From Stenopsyche tienmushanensis (taxonomy: Eukaryota > Arthropoda > Insecta > Trichoptera > Stenopsychidae): DNA of 64,000 bases. Within the stretch, counting starts at the first letter, position 1. Each line of letters begins with the position of its first letter. The stretch covers positions 620,001-684,000 of the forward strand of contig WACJ01000070.1 in the NCBI GenBank assembly GCA_008973525.1, read 5' to 3'. A model generated the notes under the pieces. The model was not told where the DNA came from and ran no database searches. It saw only the letters and a list, made by a program, of their open reading frames with translations. Positions 53,399 to 63,095 of the stretch are shown here, piece by piece. A program made the position numbers and the translations under genes.

Positions 53399-54590
53399 CA
53401 CATTCCCGCCGGACTACGCTTAGCATTGTCTTTCGCTTGACGCGAGCTGTACATGCACAAAATTGGTAATTTTATAAAAAATGCTCTAATTTTTTTAAGT
53501 AGCAAGTAGTTTCTTGAAAAGTTCAAAGAAAATGTTTAGGACATCTCATTGTATAGAAAAAAGATAAATAATAAGGACTGATGACAGTACTATTTGCGTT
53601 GTTATGCGCATACCAGCGTAATAAAAAACATTTTATAACCTATAGAATATAGTTATTAAATCTATATCTTCAAGTAGTTCATTATAATTAAGGACACACA
53701 GGTACGTCTAGGGATGGTACCTGAAAGACGTACATATGTGTATCCCGCTATCTCGCTGAGTTACACACACAGGGTGCGTTCAAAAAGTAATGCGTCCAAA
53801 TTTCTCCAGACACAATGCATAGCAATCTCACAACTAACTTCAAGCTAAAATGGATTTACTACGATTATTGGACTTCCCAGTTTCTGACGGGGCACGGTTT
53901 GCGGCATACCTGGCAAAAATGAAACTAAAAGATAGTTGGGACTGTGTGTGCTGGGATCCTTTTATGGACGCGGATCACGTTTTGTGTTCGTGTTTGGGCA
54001 TGTCGGCCGAGATCTTCTTGTGCCGTATCAGAGGTCCTTTTTCTGGACCTCTTGGCCACAGGGACTTGGTGGCCAGCCCCGGTGCCTTTTCGGCGTTCAA
54101 GGCCTTCTGCCATAGTTTCGGAGCCAAATGCGCCTTGGACAGATACTATTTTTGGTATCCGTCTTCTACCATAACATGTCACTACGGGTTGATTAAGTAC
54201 TTGTATCAACCTAGATATTAATCAAAAAAAATATTTTTTATTAGTAATGTAAGTGCAATGGATCGCTATCAAATTTTGGATTCAATTTAGGAATGCTGCC
54301 ACCAAACGTTTCTATTAATTTAACAGATATTTAGGAAGCTTTAGGATCCAAGAGCACGTGTTGTTTGAGAGGACCAAGAGGACGTCACCGACAAACCCAA
54401 CAAGTGGACATCCATCAACCTTCTGAATAAACGAACCTAAAAGGGAAACATTGAGAAACGATTGAAACCATCCCAACTCATATTACATCGATTCTAAAGG
54501 ATATATAATAAAAAGCCTTCCAGGATGTCATCTTTCCAGCCAATGTATCACAATAAAGGACGCACGTGAGCGTAACCCGACGGGAATGTG
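53399..54590. mobile_element. 1.19-kb TTAA-flanked element, piggyBac-like
   Basis: The left end CACATTCCCGCCGGACTACG and the complement of the right end CACATTCCCGTCGGGTTACG match over about 20 bp, continuing GCTTA and GCTCA. TTAA lies immediately outside both (53395-53398 and 54591-54594). TTAA duplication with C-rich ends is the hallmark of the piggyBac superfamily (established). The length is half that of an autonomous copy, and no piggyBac catalytic D-D-D or RING-like C-terminus was recognised, so it is a non-autonomous derivative. It carries the frame listed next. Confidence 0.8.
53850..54221 (+). CDS. 123-codon frame with C-x-C...H-V-L-C-x-C knuckle
   Basis: This is the longest plus-strand frame of the segment apart from two of similar length elsewhere. 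Residues 31-52 read D-C-V-C-W-D-P-F-M-D-A-D-H-V-L-C-S-C, like the C-P-C...N-A-D-H-V-L-W-I-C of the 31.4-kb cassette. The rest is moderately hydrophobic with F-F/L-rich segments and no other motif. Start M-D-L-L-R-L-L-D-F-P-V is plausible but not certain. It lies wholly within the TTAA-flanked element. It may be the end of a non-LTR ORF2 captured by the element. Activity is not claimed. Confidence 0.45.
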   Translation: MDLLRLLDFPVSDGARFAAYLAKMKLKDSWDCVCWDPFMDADHVLCSCLGMSAEIFLCRIRGPFSGPLGHRDLVASPGAFSAFKAFCHSFGAKCALDRYYFWYPSSTITCHYGLIKYLYQPRY

Positions 54591-56595
54591 TTAACATGCT
54601 TCACACTGTAAGACATTCGTTGTTAATTAAATTTATACATACAGACGCCATGTTGGGATAAATTCTGGTTGCTTATTGTAAAGTTGTATTCACCAATATG
54701 TTTCCACCAATAATTTTTAGGTATTAAAAATATTGCTTTTTCTGCGAAAAAACAAAGTGACTCACTGGTGAGTCAATAGCGATTAAGTGATTAAGAAGGA
54801 CGATAGATCAAAAATTCACATTGAATAAGGTTTTCTGACGTATTCGACTGCCTGAAATATCCGTCAATATTTATTGTCAGCTCAAAAGATTCCGATTGGG
54901 TTTGAACGAAAGCAATAAAATTTATCACGCCTTAAATTCTTCGTAAATAAATCACTATTGTTTCATACTGTTTGCATTAAAATGATTGATCATACGCGTG
55001 TGAGATGATAAAAAGTAGCTTTTCAGCAAACACACTGACATTCAATTATTTTTGTTTGCTCGCAGACCGAAAATATTTCAGGGAATAATTTATTATTTAT
55101 TCAGCTGAATCGAATGCTCGTCGTCTATGAATATATTGACGACTGTAGACAAACTGAGATTGTGTCGAATTCGTCCTTTTTCTAACCGACTTCGTAATTT
55201 GCGTACTTGTAGTTTAATCATTCTGCGGAGGAGGCTAGTTTGATTATTTTTAAATTTCAATATTTACAATAATATAAGGGGCAATGTATGTATATTTAGT
55301 AGATGAACTAGCTTGGACGCTCTAATTAATTACCTCAAATATTCATATCCACTAGGTTGAATAAAGCTCACGGTATTTCAAAAAATTTATATGTTTCGAT
55401 GTGGATTTTACGCGTTCAAATATTGCTCATATTAAATATATTAGGTGTATCGAAAAGACTTCGCCGATTGTTTAACAATGAAATAATTAATTTATATTTT
55501 TCATTTTTATTAACAAAATTTTATGAAACATAATTTCCGTTACACTGGTGTCAAAAGTGGGACGACGTATCATCTTACTTATCGATATATCTAATTGAAT
55601 TTTGACAAAAACGTATGAATTAAACCATGATTCCAAACGGTATTGAATGCTTTATCAATGTCCAAGTATTTCATAACCGAACATTTTTCAAATAAATTCG
55701 TATAATTTATTATACAATACTATTAATTTTAATCGTTTTATGATCATCGCATCATTTTTATCCGTCTCTATCAATCCGTAAAATCATAATAGAGATCATA
55801 ATTAATTTTTAAAAAATCTTGCGTCATTTTTCCCCATTGTAAATTCATCATATAAGCCAAAGTGAAAAGAGCGGTACAGAAACATAGCGATTTTATACCG
55901 TCGTATGTTCCTAATAAGAAATCAGAGCTCTTTCGGCTTACTTGCTTTTATACGACCACAATATGTGACGAGGTATTGAGATGCTGCAAGGAGCGGTTCG
56001 TGCGAGAAACATCCATTTACTCGAGAGATCTTCAATTTTAAACTCGGAGAGACTGAATAATGCTTAAGCATATTATATTAATCATTATTTTCGATAAAAT
56101 TATCTCCTCATGACTCAAAATTAAACGCATTGATCATTATAATTAGAGCAAATAAAAATCAGATCTCGCTTTGATTGCTCATATAATATATGAAATATTA
56201 CATTTTGGGGGATGCTGCTACCCCAATGGAGATCTTGCCTTAGAACGAGGACACAGTAGACGATATCCAATTATATAAATGGTAATCATTGTCTGGGTAC
56301 CAAGACCACAACGTCCAATAAGTGAGGTCTCAGAATTAATATCGAAATTCTTGCACTCTAAAAACCAAAATAAATATATGTTTAGATGACATACTATGAA
56401 GCACATAATATTGGCGATGTAATTCTAATCAACTTTAAGTTTTAGATATACTTTAACAACGAAAATTTTAAATCGTGTATTTCGTGACCATGGGTAGATC
56501 ATCATGTTCGAAATAGTGGAGAACAGTATATGTTTATGTTTATATGTAGTACATGAGTGCAATTGTAAATTCAACTTGCCTACAATGGCAAAATA
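54591..56595. other. 2 kb without a recognised gene; one primer-site-like motif
   Basis: TTACAC followed by TGGTGTCAAAAGTGGGAC at 55546-55563 resembles a tRNA-Leu primer site at an LTR border, as at 34.6 and 35.35 kb, but no LTR could be delimited around it. The rest is AT-rich. Confidence 0.42.
55546..55563 (+). promoter_or_regulatory. tRNA-Leu type primer-binding-site motif
   Basis: TGGTGTCAAAAGTGGGAC follows TTACAC; the form matches the complement of the insect tRNA-Leu 3' end (with CCA) apart from a G-to-A change. It is the third such motif in the window. No LTR was delimited, so this is a lead rather than a called retrotransposon. Confidence 0.5.
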
Positions 56596-56599
56596 TTGG

Positions 56600-57110
56600 G
56601 CGTCTGAGTTTCAACTACCAAGACAAACATCGCAGTGATTGTAAAAATGAAGTGAACACGCCAGGAATGGTGAAGAATATGCACAAAATAGTAAGCATTT
56701 AAAAAAGTGCTATGCATCGCATATTGATTGAATGTTTGGACATGAGAAAGCTGTGCGCATGATTGGTGCTGCGTTTGCTCACAATGAAACAAAAAACGAG
56801 TTTTTGGTGATGTTTCACAGCAATAAAGCTGATTTTTTGTATCGATAATTAACCATGGATGAATCAAGGGTCCATCATTTCACACTTGAGACAAAAGAAC
56901 ATTGAGATCCTCTACTTATCTGAGTGCATGGACTACCAGATTAACCATATCTTCAGTCGTCTATGTGTCTATAGGAGCGCCCAAACATTCCTTTATTGTT
57001 CGAGGGATGTTCATAAAAAACAGGCTTCATATTTATTAAGACTGTGTCAAGAGTGGCTTAGGACTAATTTTCGAGATGTTATGAGTGGTTTCACTCGTTG
57101 AATATCATCT
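56600..57110 (+). pseudogene. mariner transposase relic (family C)
   Basis: Forward translation contains L-I-E-C-L-D-M-R-K-L-C-A at 56725-56760, L-L-T-M-K-Q-K, F-G-D-V-S-Q-Q, then T-M-D-E-S-R-V-H-H-F-T-L-E-T-K-E-H (first catalytic aspartate block, 56850-56902). After the K-E-H point it continues with sequence similar to that after K-E-H at 31.3 kb (GAGATCCTCTACTTATCTGAG) rather than the expected Q-S-x-Q-W. An 80-codon frame at 56859-57101 is the composite. Stops and frameshifts are present. Confidence 0.78.
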
Positions 57111-58070
57111 CGAAGCTGAGCATTGTTGGCGAGACCTCCAGACGTGGCGAATGTCGAATCAATTCGAACCCCACACAAATAGCCTATTAAAAATTAAGAC
57201 ACCTCTTTGTGTAACTTTTTTAACAACTCCTTCGTTTCAATATTGACTTTGACCCGTTTTCATCAAAGGCTTTATTACGGCGGCGATTAACGCCCTGCCG
57301 TACAAATGTCTGATACCGGCCACCCCATAATGACTGCCATAAACAGACATTTCTTTTTTTCACCCGTGAAAAATTAATATTCCCGCGTTTCGGTTGTAAC
57401 GACCACAGACAGGTAAGTACCACCTCATTAGCCATTTGTGAGCGTAAATAAAAAGGTCGATTTTCGTCGATTTTCATTGAGGTCAAGTCGTGGAGTGTAC
57501 AAATTTAATGCCCCGTGTAACGATGTTGTCAAACATGAATCGTGTCACGACACCACTATTACGTATTTGTGATCGCGATGTAAATTCATTCGGACAATGC
57601 TTAAAAACCGCCCTTATTTACATTTAAACAAATCGAAAAAATGGCCACGATCGAGCCGCCCATCGATTGTATCTGTGGCCTTTTTCCGCGAGTTCCGGGT
57701 TTTCATTCGGAGATTTGCGAAGTTTTCTATCGCTTATGAAAATCATGCTCTCGAACTTTATTAATATCCGATGGGGTAATTCTCGCCTTTAAAATCATGA
57801 TTTATCTGCTCGAGTTCCGGGTGCTATCAAATTTTAAAAATTTACAAGCATTCTTCTTGGTACTATCTGAAATGTTAATCCAATATCCTTGGGTTTTACT
57901 AGCTTTAACAACATTACTTGGATGAAACAAGAACACTTTTGAAGCTTGTCTTAGATTAAGTTCAACATTATGTAGCTGAACAGAACCAATTTAATAAAAT
58001 TATTAGACTAAAGACATTTTAGCTTAAGAATTTAATATAAGATTTTTGTACTCACTAAACTCCTCCCTTG
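57111..58070. other. unique GC-richer sequence, no gene recognised
   Basis: Single-copy, moderate GC at 57180-57800. An 88-codon minus-strand frame (57220-57486) has no motif. Candidate conserved non-coding or exon-containing DNA, unproven. Confidence 0.4.
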
Positions 58071-58074
58071 TCCT

Positions 58075-58815
58075 TCTCTGTCCCCCTGGTATTGTTTTCC
58101 ACGTTGCTTCAGGAGGAAAGATAGTCTTGTCTTAGGTGATGGTGATGGAGAGGCGATCTGCGTATCTCTCTTTCACTGCCCTCTTTGGCGCTCAGAATCT
58201 CTTCTTCGTATTCGCGCCAAAGGTCCCAGTTCTTCTTGATTTATATCATGCTGTGGACCATGTTGTCGACGTTGATCTTGGCTACCCTGAGTGCTTGTTT
58301 CAGCAGTTTTCTCTTAAGTGCCTAAACCTCACAGCCAATGATGGTGTGCTCTGTGTCGTCGACCTCCGCTGGACTGATCCCATCTCCGTTGCCAGGTTTC
58401 CCTCAGTTTCTGATCATGTTCGTTGCGATTTTTAGGATCTAAGTAGTCCAAGTCCGTCTTCTTTGCCTGGATGTCAAGTGGGGGTATTCTGTAGCTTTTG
58501 TGTCTGAGCGACTCATGCCATATCGGGGCTCCGTACTGAAGAATCGAGTGTATTACCTCGTTTATGGTACGTCTTCTGCACGGCTTTGGCCCTCCGATAT
58601 TGGGCATGAGCCGTCCTAGCTCGCTGACCACCTTTTGCGCCTTCTGCGCAGCTGCTTCAATATGTTTTCTGAAGATCAGCTTTTTGTCCAAGAGGATCCC
58701 GAGGTATCTCAGCGATTTGCTGTATTCAACCTCGTGGCCGTTCACAACAAGCCTCTTGATCCTTAGTCTTCTTCTTCTACTGCAGATCATTGCCTGCAGG
58801 CAATTTTCCCGCATC
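58075..58815 (-). mobile_element. R1-clade non-LTR retrotransposon, ORF2 piece (copy 2)
   Basis: A 180-codon minus-strand frame (58329-58871) includes S-L-R-Y-L-G-I-L-L-D-K-K-L-I-F-R-K-H-I, L-G-R-L-M-P-N-I-G-G-P and L-Q-Y-G-A-P-I-W-H, the region after the reverse transcriptase palm in R1-clade ORF2. Compared with the 21.6-kb copy about 50 codons (G-R-W-T-H-R-L to the knuckle) are deleted before R-H-R-A-H-H. The palm with Y-x-D-D is absent. The sequence 58075-58330 equals the 21540-21800 3' region. The coding start at 58871 is not native. Confidence 0.85.
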
Positions 58816-58862
58816 CATTCGTTGAAATATAAGGTTACATGAACGCAAGTGTAATATTCATA

Positions 58863-59001
58863 CACAGTCAATCTTTCTATAGCGTCGAGATAGGGACCAC
58901 GCTATAGAAACAAAACTAACAAGCACGCAAGTAGAGTAGACCTTACTTTGCTTACATAAAAGACGTTGCAAACGAAGAGGGCGCTATAGAAAGATAGACT
59001 G
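58863..59001. mobile_element. TA-flanked MITE, pogo/Tigger-like (copy 1)
   Basis: The ends CAGTCAATCTTTCTATAGCG and the complement of CGCTATAGAAAGATAGACTG match, with TA outside. The sequence GAGATAGGGACCACGCTATAG, GAAACAAAAC is shared with 59625-59680. CAGT-starting ends with a TA duplication suggest the pogo/Tigger group (inference). The element is 139 bp and non-coding, and sits just beside the R1-clade copy. Confidence 0.75.
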
Positions 59002-59036
59002 TATTTGATAGCAACTTCATGTATTTTAGTAAAATG

Positions 59037-59536
59037 TATTTCAATAAAGACGCTCTAAATTTGTTAGGCTATAACAGCCATGTTATTAAAGAAATATTTA
59101 ATAAATTTACTGTAAATTATTTAACAATATATGGCAAATTATTATGGAAGGTTATATGGTGCATGCCACGATGGACATTCTGCACGAGCGATTTGAGGGC
59201 ATGGTTATCTCGCGCAGCACCGGATCGTTCGATTTAATGACTTTAATCTTCTTTTTTTGTGATTATCTTAAATGAAAAGCTTAAAAATATAAACAACAAA
59301 TAATTGATAACCTCAAAGTCAACATAATGAACGCCATTCAGTAAATTCAGCAAGATTTATGCGACAAAGTCATCGAAAATTTGAATAGCAGAATTTGTAC
59401 CACCAAGCAAATTTACAGCAATGTTATATTTTAGATTTAATGCCATAAAATATCCTTTTAAATACTAAAAGAATATCTTATATATAACTTGTTTTATTCA
59501 CGTTCAAAAATTGAGCATTCTTATTGAAAGACTTTG
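59037..59536 (+). mobile_element. Tc1/mariner-type relic (family B, copy 4)
   Basis: The left end TATTTCAATAAAGACGCTCT and the right complement (GTCTTTCAATAAGAATGCTC) are inverted repeats. It has TATGGCAAATTATTATGG, then GTGCATGCCACGATGGACAT, TTCTGCACGAGCGATTTGAG and ATCTCGCGCAGCACCGG. Farther on a stretch translates to V-I-E-N-L-N-S-R-I, the C-terminal block that precedes the end in this transposase type. This copy is the only one with the C-terminal tail. It is otherwise deleted. Confidence 0.78.
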
Positions 59537-59618
59537 TATTTTATTCAAAACTATAAAATCATTCTAAATTAATATCCAAACGATTGATAAGAAATATCAT
59601 CTATAAAACTGATTTATA

Positions 59619-59851
59619 TAGTCAACTCTTCTATAGCCGTGAGATAGGGATCACGTTATAGAAACAAAACGCTATAGAAAATTAGACACCCATACAAAAT
59701 TTATACGTGTTTGGTATGTTAACAAGTGCAAATAAGTAACACGTGCGAGAGGACATTGACCATACTTATTTTACTTGTTTTATACGTAAAATATGCCATA
59801 AACACTATAGGAAAAATTCTATAAAAGTGAATGCTATAGGAGGGTCAATTG
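59619..59851. mobile_element. TA-flanked MITE, pogo/Tigger-like (copy 2)
   Basis: Left TAGTCAACTCTTCTATAGCC after TA (59617-59618), right complement CAATTGACCCTCCTATAGCA before TA (59852-59853). GAGATAGGGATCACGTTATAG matches copy 1. It is longer (233 bp) and internally AT-rich with a few CTATAGAAA repeats. No coding. Confidence 0.7.
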
Positions 59852-61918
59852 TAAAGCAAAACATACATTTTATGAATTTGAACTCAATTATATGTAATAA
59901 AAATTCATATACTTAACAAGAAGTAAAAATGATGAATGAATGATAATAATTATAAACTTAAAATATACATGGATTATGAGGGTAGTTTATTCCGAAATAT
60001 CATCCGACGGGGTGAATATTTCCACGAGGCGCCCTTAGCATCCAAATTCTTTTACGCCATGTTTTCCTAGCTCAATCCCTCTATATGTGAGTCAAAGTCC
60101 GTATATGTAAGCCAACCCTGTTTAGGAAAGCATATTTACGGAGTATATACACAGGTTACAATTGTAAAGGATGTAACACAAAGACTCATAATATCTTCAC
60201 AATGAAAACAATGGCTCGCTCGTAAAACATCATTTCGTGCCCGTTTTAATTGTCGTTTTCGGCTCCATTGATATTCAGCGTCGGTGGATTTTAATGCCCC
60301 GAGGAGGGTACGTCTCTGGAAACTGGTGGCCTGAACTGAATTATGTGCAGTTATTTTAGCGGGCTCCCAGTGGAGATGCACACTCGACAGGATAATTTAT
60401 TATGGCCGGCATGTAAGCGGTTATTTGGCTGCTTGACCACCGATATAGATTCGTCCAATGTGGGTCGAACGCTGAAAATGTCATACAATGTGAATACAAA
60501 TCATTTTTTGATATTTTTATAATATTCACAAAAAAAAACTAAAATAATGCTGGTCATTGATGTTGAAAGTGGAAAATGGGGTTAAATGTAATTCCACCAG
60601 GAGTAATTCTCGAATTGATTATTTCGGCTAATAAAGTCGGCAATATTAGCTTAATTTTTGTTGTTTGGACATAAAATGGGAGCGCCAAGGAAAAGGAAGT
60701 CAACGCCGAGTTTAATCTTTGTAGTATTAAAGTTGTCCTTTCTGCCGGAGTAAAGTTGTGGAACTAATTACGGCGAACATCCGCACGCCTATCCTACAAT
60801 ACATACACTGTGTGATAACGATGTAGAACAAATGATAGAACCTTTTTAACATGCCGCGGATCGTAAAATTAATATTCAGATAAATATCCGAAAGTCCCGG
60901 CCCGTGGCCCTATCTTCGCCCAAGTTGGGCGCACAAAGGCACAGAAATCTGGAAAAGCTTTAACCCTTGCCCGAGCGGGAAACTGGGCTCTTTATCGCCA
61001 TGCTGCGCCTTCATTATTTTTATTATTAGTCAAAATTAGCCTACGCCAGCTTAAGTTCCTTTTTTAAAGTGCAAAAATAGGACATTTTTAGCCAAATTAA
61101 ATTTGGCTATAAAACTAGCAAAACTTATGCTACAATGTCAATTATGCTCAAACTTTGATTAATTAAATGACTTGTAAAACATTAAGAATTTATTACAAAT
61201 TGATCAAAATTAATGCTATGCGATTACGAACAGATTGATGCATGAAAAAAGCGGTATAAAGTCGGATCGTAAAATATTACACGAACACAAATTTAATATA
61301 TCATTAAATTGGTTTTATTAATTTGCTTCATTAAAATGCGTTTAATTAATGATCATAATGATGAAATATCAAATCGGCATTATAGGGGTTGATTTTTAAT
61401 TAATATATAATGATTATCTCAGACGCAGCATGAAGGGTTGCATTTAAAGATGATATTTTGATTAGATAAATGCAATTAATTTTTAATATTTTTTTGATAA
61501 AATTTCCAATTCCGATATAAATTTCCAATGTCGTTTGAGTTTCTATGGGAACGCATTAAAAATAATGTCAAATTTTAATACAAATCAAAGTACAATAATA
61601 AACGATTTCTTTAAATGACTACATTTGCATGCCGTTTTGTTTATTTTGCATAATTTAATTATTGTACGATCTAAAACATATCTTAGGAAGAGCATGACAT
61701 ATAATACATTTTAATTTTTTCATATCAATATTAAAAACAAGACTTCCAGCCGAAACTGAATCGAAAATCAATAAACGGTAAGACTGTTTTTAGCCTCGCG
61801 TGGGTACGTTCGCTATCGGACCGCGATAAAGAAATAAGTTGAAGATGATTAAGTGGCATTGTAAATTCAACGTTATATGTCTAGGCATATACTTCAATAT
61901 TGAAATATATACCTTATA
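59852..61918. other. 2 kb unique sequence, GC-richer centre, no gene
   Basis: 60000-61080 is the most extended single-copy, GC-richer segment in the right half, with only an 81-codon frame (60136-60381, minus) of no known family. AT-rich flanks. Host intronic or regulatory DNA is a reasonable guess, nothing more. Confidence 0.42.
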
Positions 61919-62876
61919 TTAGATAAAACGGAAAGAAATGTCATTTTTTTTTGGTAACCGAAATCAGAACGACCTCCAATAATCGATGATGACGCAATAA
62001 ATTCTCTGATGAAAATGAATGAAAAACAATATAGGAATTATCGCTAGACATCAGCTGTCCCTGGTCGACAGTAAAAGACCATTTGAAAAGACTCGGAAAA
62101 AAGATAGACAGGGAATTCGGGTACTGCAAGAGCTGTCATCAACGGTCTTGGAACAACGGATAATCATTTGTTCTACGCTATTGTCCAGGTATGAAACCGA
62201 TCCATTTTTAAAAAGGATCATTACTGGGGATGAGAAGTGGGTCCTCTACAACAGTTCGAGATGGAAAAATATTGGTTTTCTTGAAATCAAGTACCTGTTT
62301 CTACCCCTCGACCGTCATTATCCTTGAAAAAGGTCTTCCTTTGTGTTTGGTGGGATTTTTTTGGCGTAATTCACTACTAATTATTAAAACCTTGCCAAAA
62401 TGTCACAGCAGAGCTATACTGTGCACAATTAGATAGATTAAAAGCGGAAATGCTCAAAAAGCGATCAGTATAGTTTACAACCAAAGAAGAATATTACAGC
62501 ATGATAATGCAAGACCACACGCAGCAAGGATTACGCAGAACAAAATAAGGGAGCTGAATTTGGAAGTTCTGTAACATTCACCTTATTCTTCTGACATTGC
62601 ACCTTCAGATTATCATATTTTCAAGTCATTAGAATATTCGCTTCGCGATAAAAAAAATCACTTCTGTGGAATAAGTGAAAAATCATTTGGATTCTTTCTT
62701 TAGTGGAAAACCGGCCGAATTTTACAAAAGAGGCATTACAAAGCCACTTAATATGTGGAAGGCTATTATAAATAACAATGGAAATTATTTAATTGAGTAA
62801 TATTGTACAGCTTTTATTAAAAAACATTTTTTCTCCAAATAACAAAAAAATGACATTTCTTTCCGCTTTTACCTAA
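61919..62876 (+). mobile_element. best-preserved mariner, 958 bp, both ITRs and TA duplication
   Basis: ITRs TTAGATAAAACGGAAAGAAA (left) and the complement TTAGGTAAAAGCGGAAAGAA (right) are followed in both arms by TGTCATTTTTTT; TA flanks both. The transposase is broken by frameshifts and stops but keeps the three catalytic aspartates: G-D-E-K-W (GAT at 62229), H-D-N-A-R-P-H (GAT at 62503) and A-P-S-D-Y-H (GAT at 62608). The last two are 105 nt apart, giving exactly the mariner DD34D spacing. The first helix-turn-helix (about 70 codons) is missing. Intact mariners are about 1.3 kb. Confidence 0.92.
62019..62800 (+). pseudogene. mariner transposase (DD34D), frameshifted
   Basis: The first open part (62019-62327) covers S-L-V-D-S-K-R-P, then L-L-S-R-Y-E-T-D-P-F-L-K-R-I-I-T-G-D-E-K-W. 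It is closed by a frameshift near 62300-62340; the D-L-D-R-L-K-A-E-M-L-K-K region follows in another frame with stops. The end matches A-E-F-Y-K-R-G-I with W-K-A-I-I-N-N-N-G-N-Y, the normal C-terminal block, followed by the right ITR. It cannot encode a working enzyme. Confidence 0.88.
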
Positions 62877-62889
62877 TATATATATAAGG

Positions 62890-63095
62890 TTACTGTTGCG
62901 CAACGCGTAATTATTCGTTTTTATTTAAGCAGCATTAGCATCCATTGTCTGTCTGTATGGCTTTATTTAGTGACTGGATTAAAAAGCTTTCTGTCCGATG
63001 GAATAAATGTAATTCTAAGAATAACAATTATATTTTACATTTGTATTTTTACATATTAAATTTCGACTTATATTTGAATCACCACCATATGAAGT
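62890..63095 (+). mobile_element. family E fragment
   Basis: GTTGCGCAACGCGTAATTA at 62895 matches 52845 (same orientation). Near 62982 TTAAAAAGCTTTCTGTCCGATGG matches the K-K-L-P-I-R-W coding block of 53.17 kb, followed by the AATAAATGTAATTCTAAG block, TTTGTATTTTTACATATTAA and the degraded terminus TATATTTGAATCACCACCAT. It is a shorter, deleted relative of the 53-kb copy and lies only about 15 bp from the 62-kb mariner. Confidence 0.68.

Noticed and set aside
53925..54209. 94-codon minus-strand frame
   Set aside because: It is antisense to the frame with the cysteine/histidine knuckle, which has a match at 31.4 kb; the antisense product has none.
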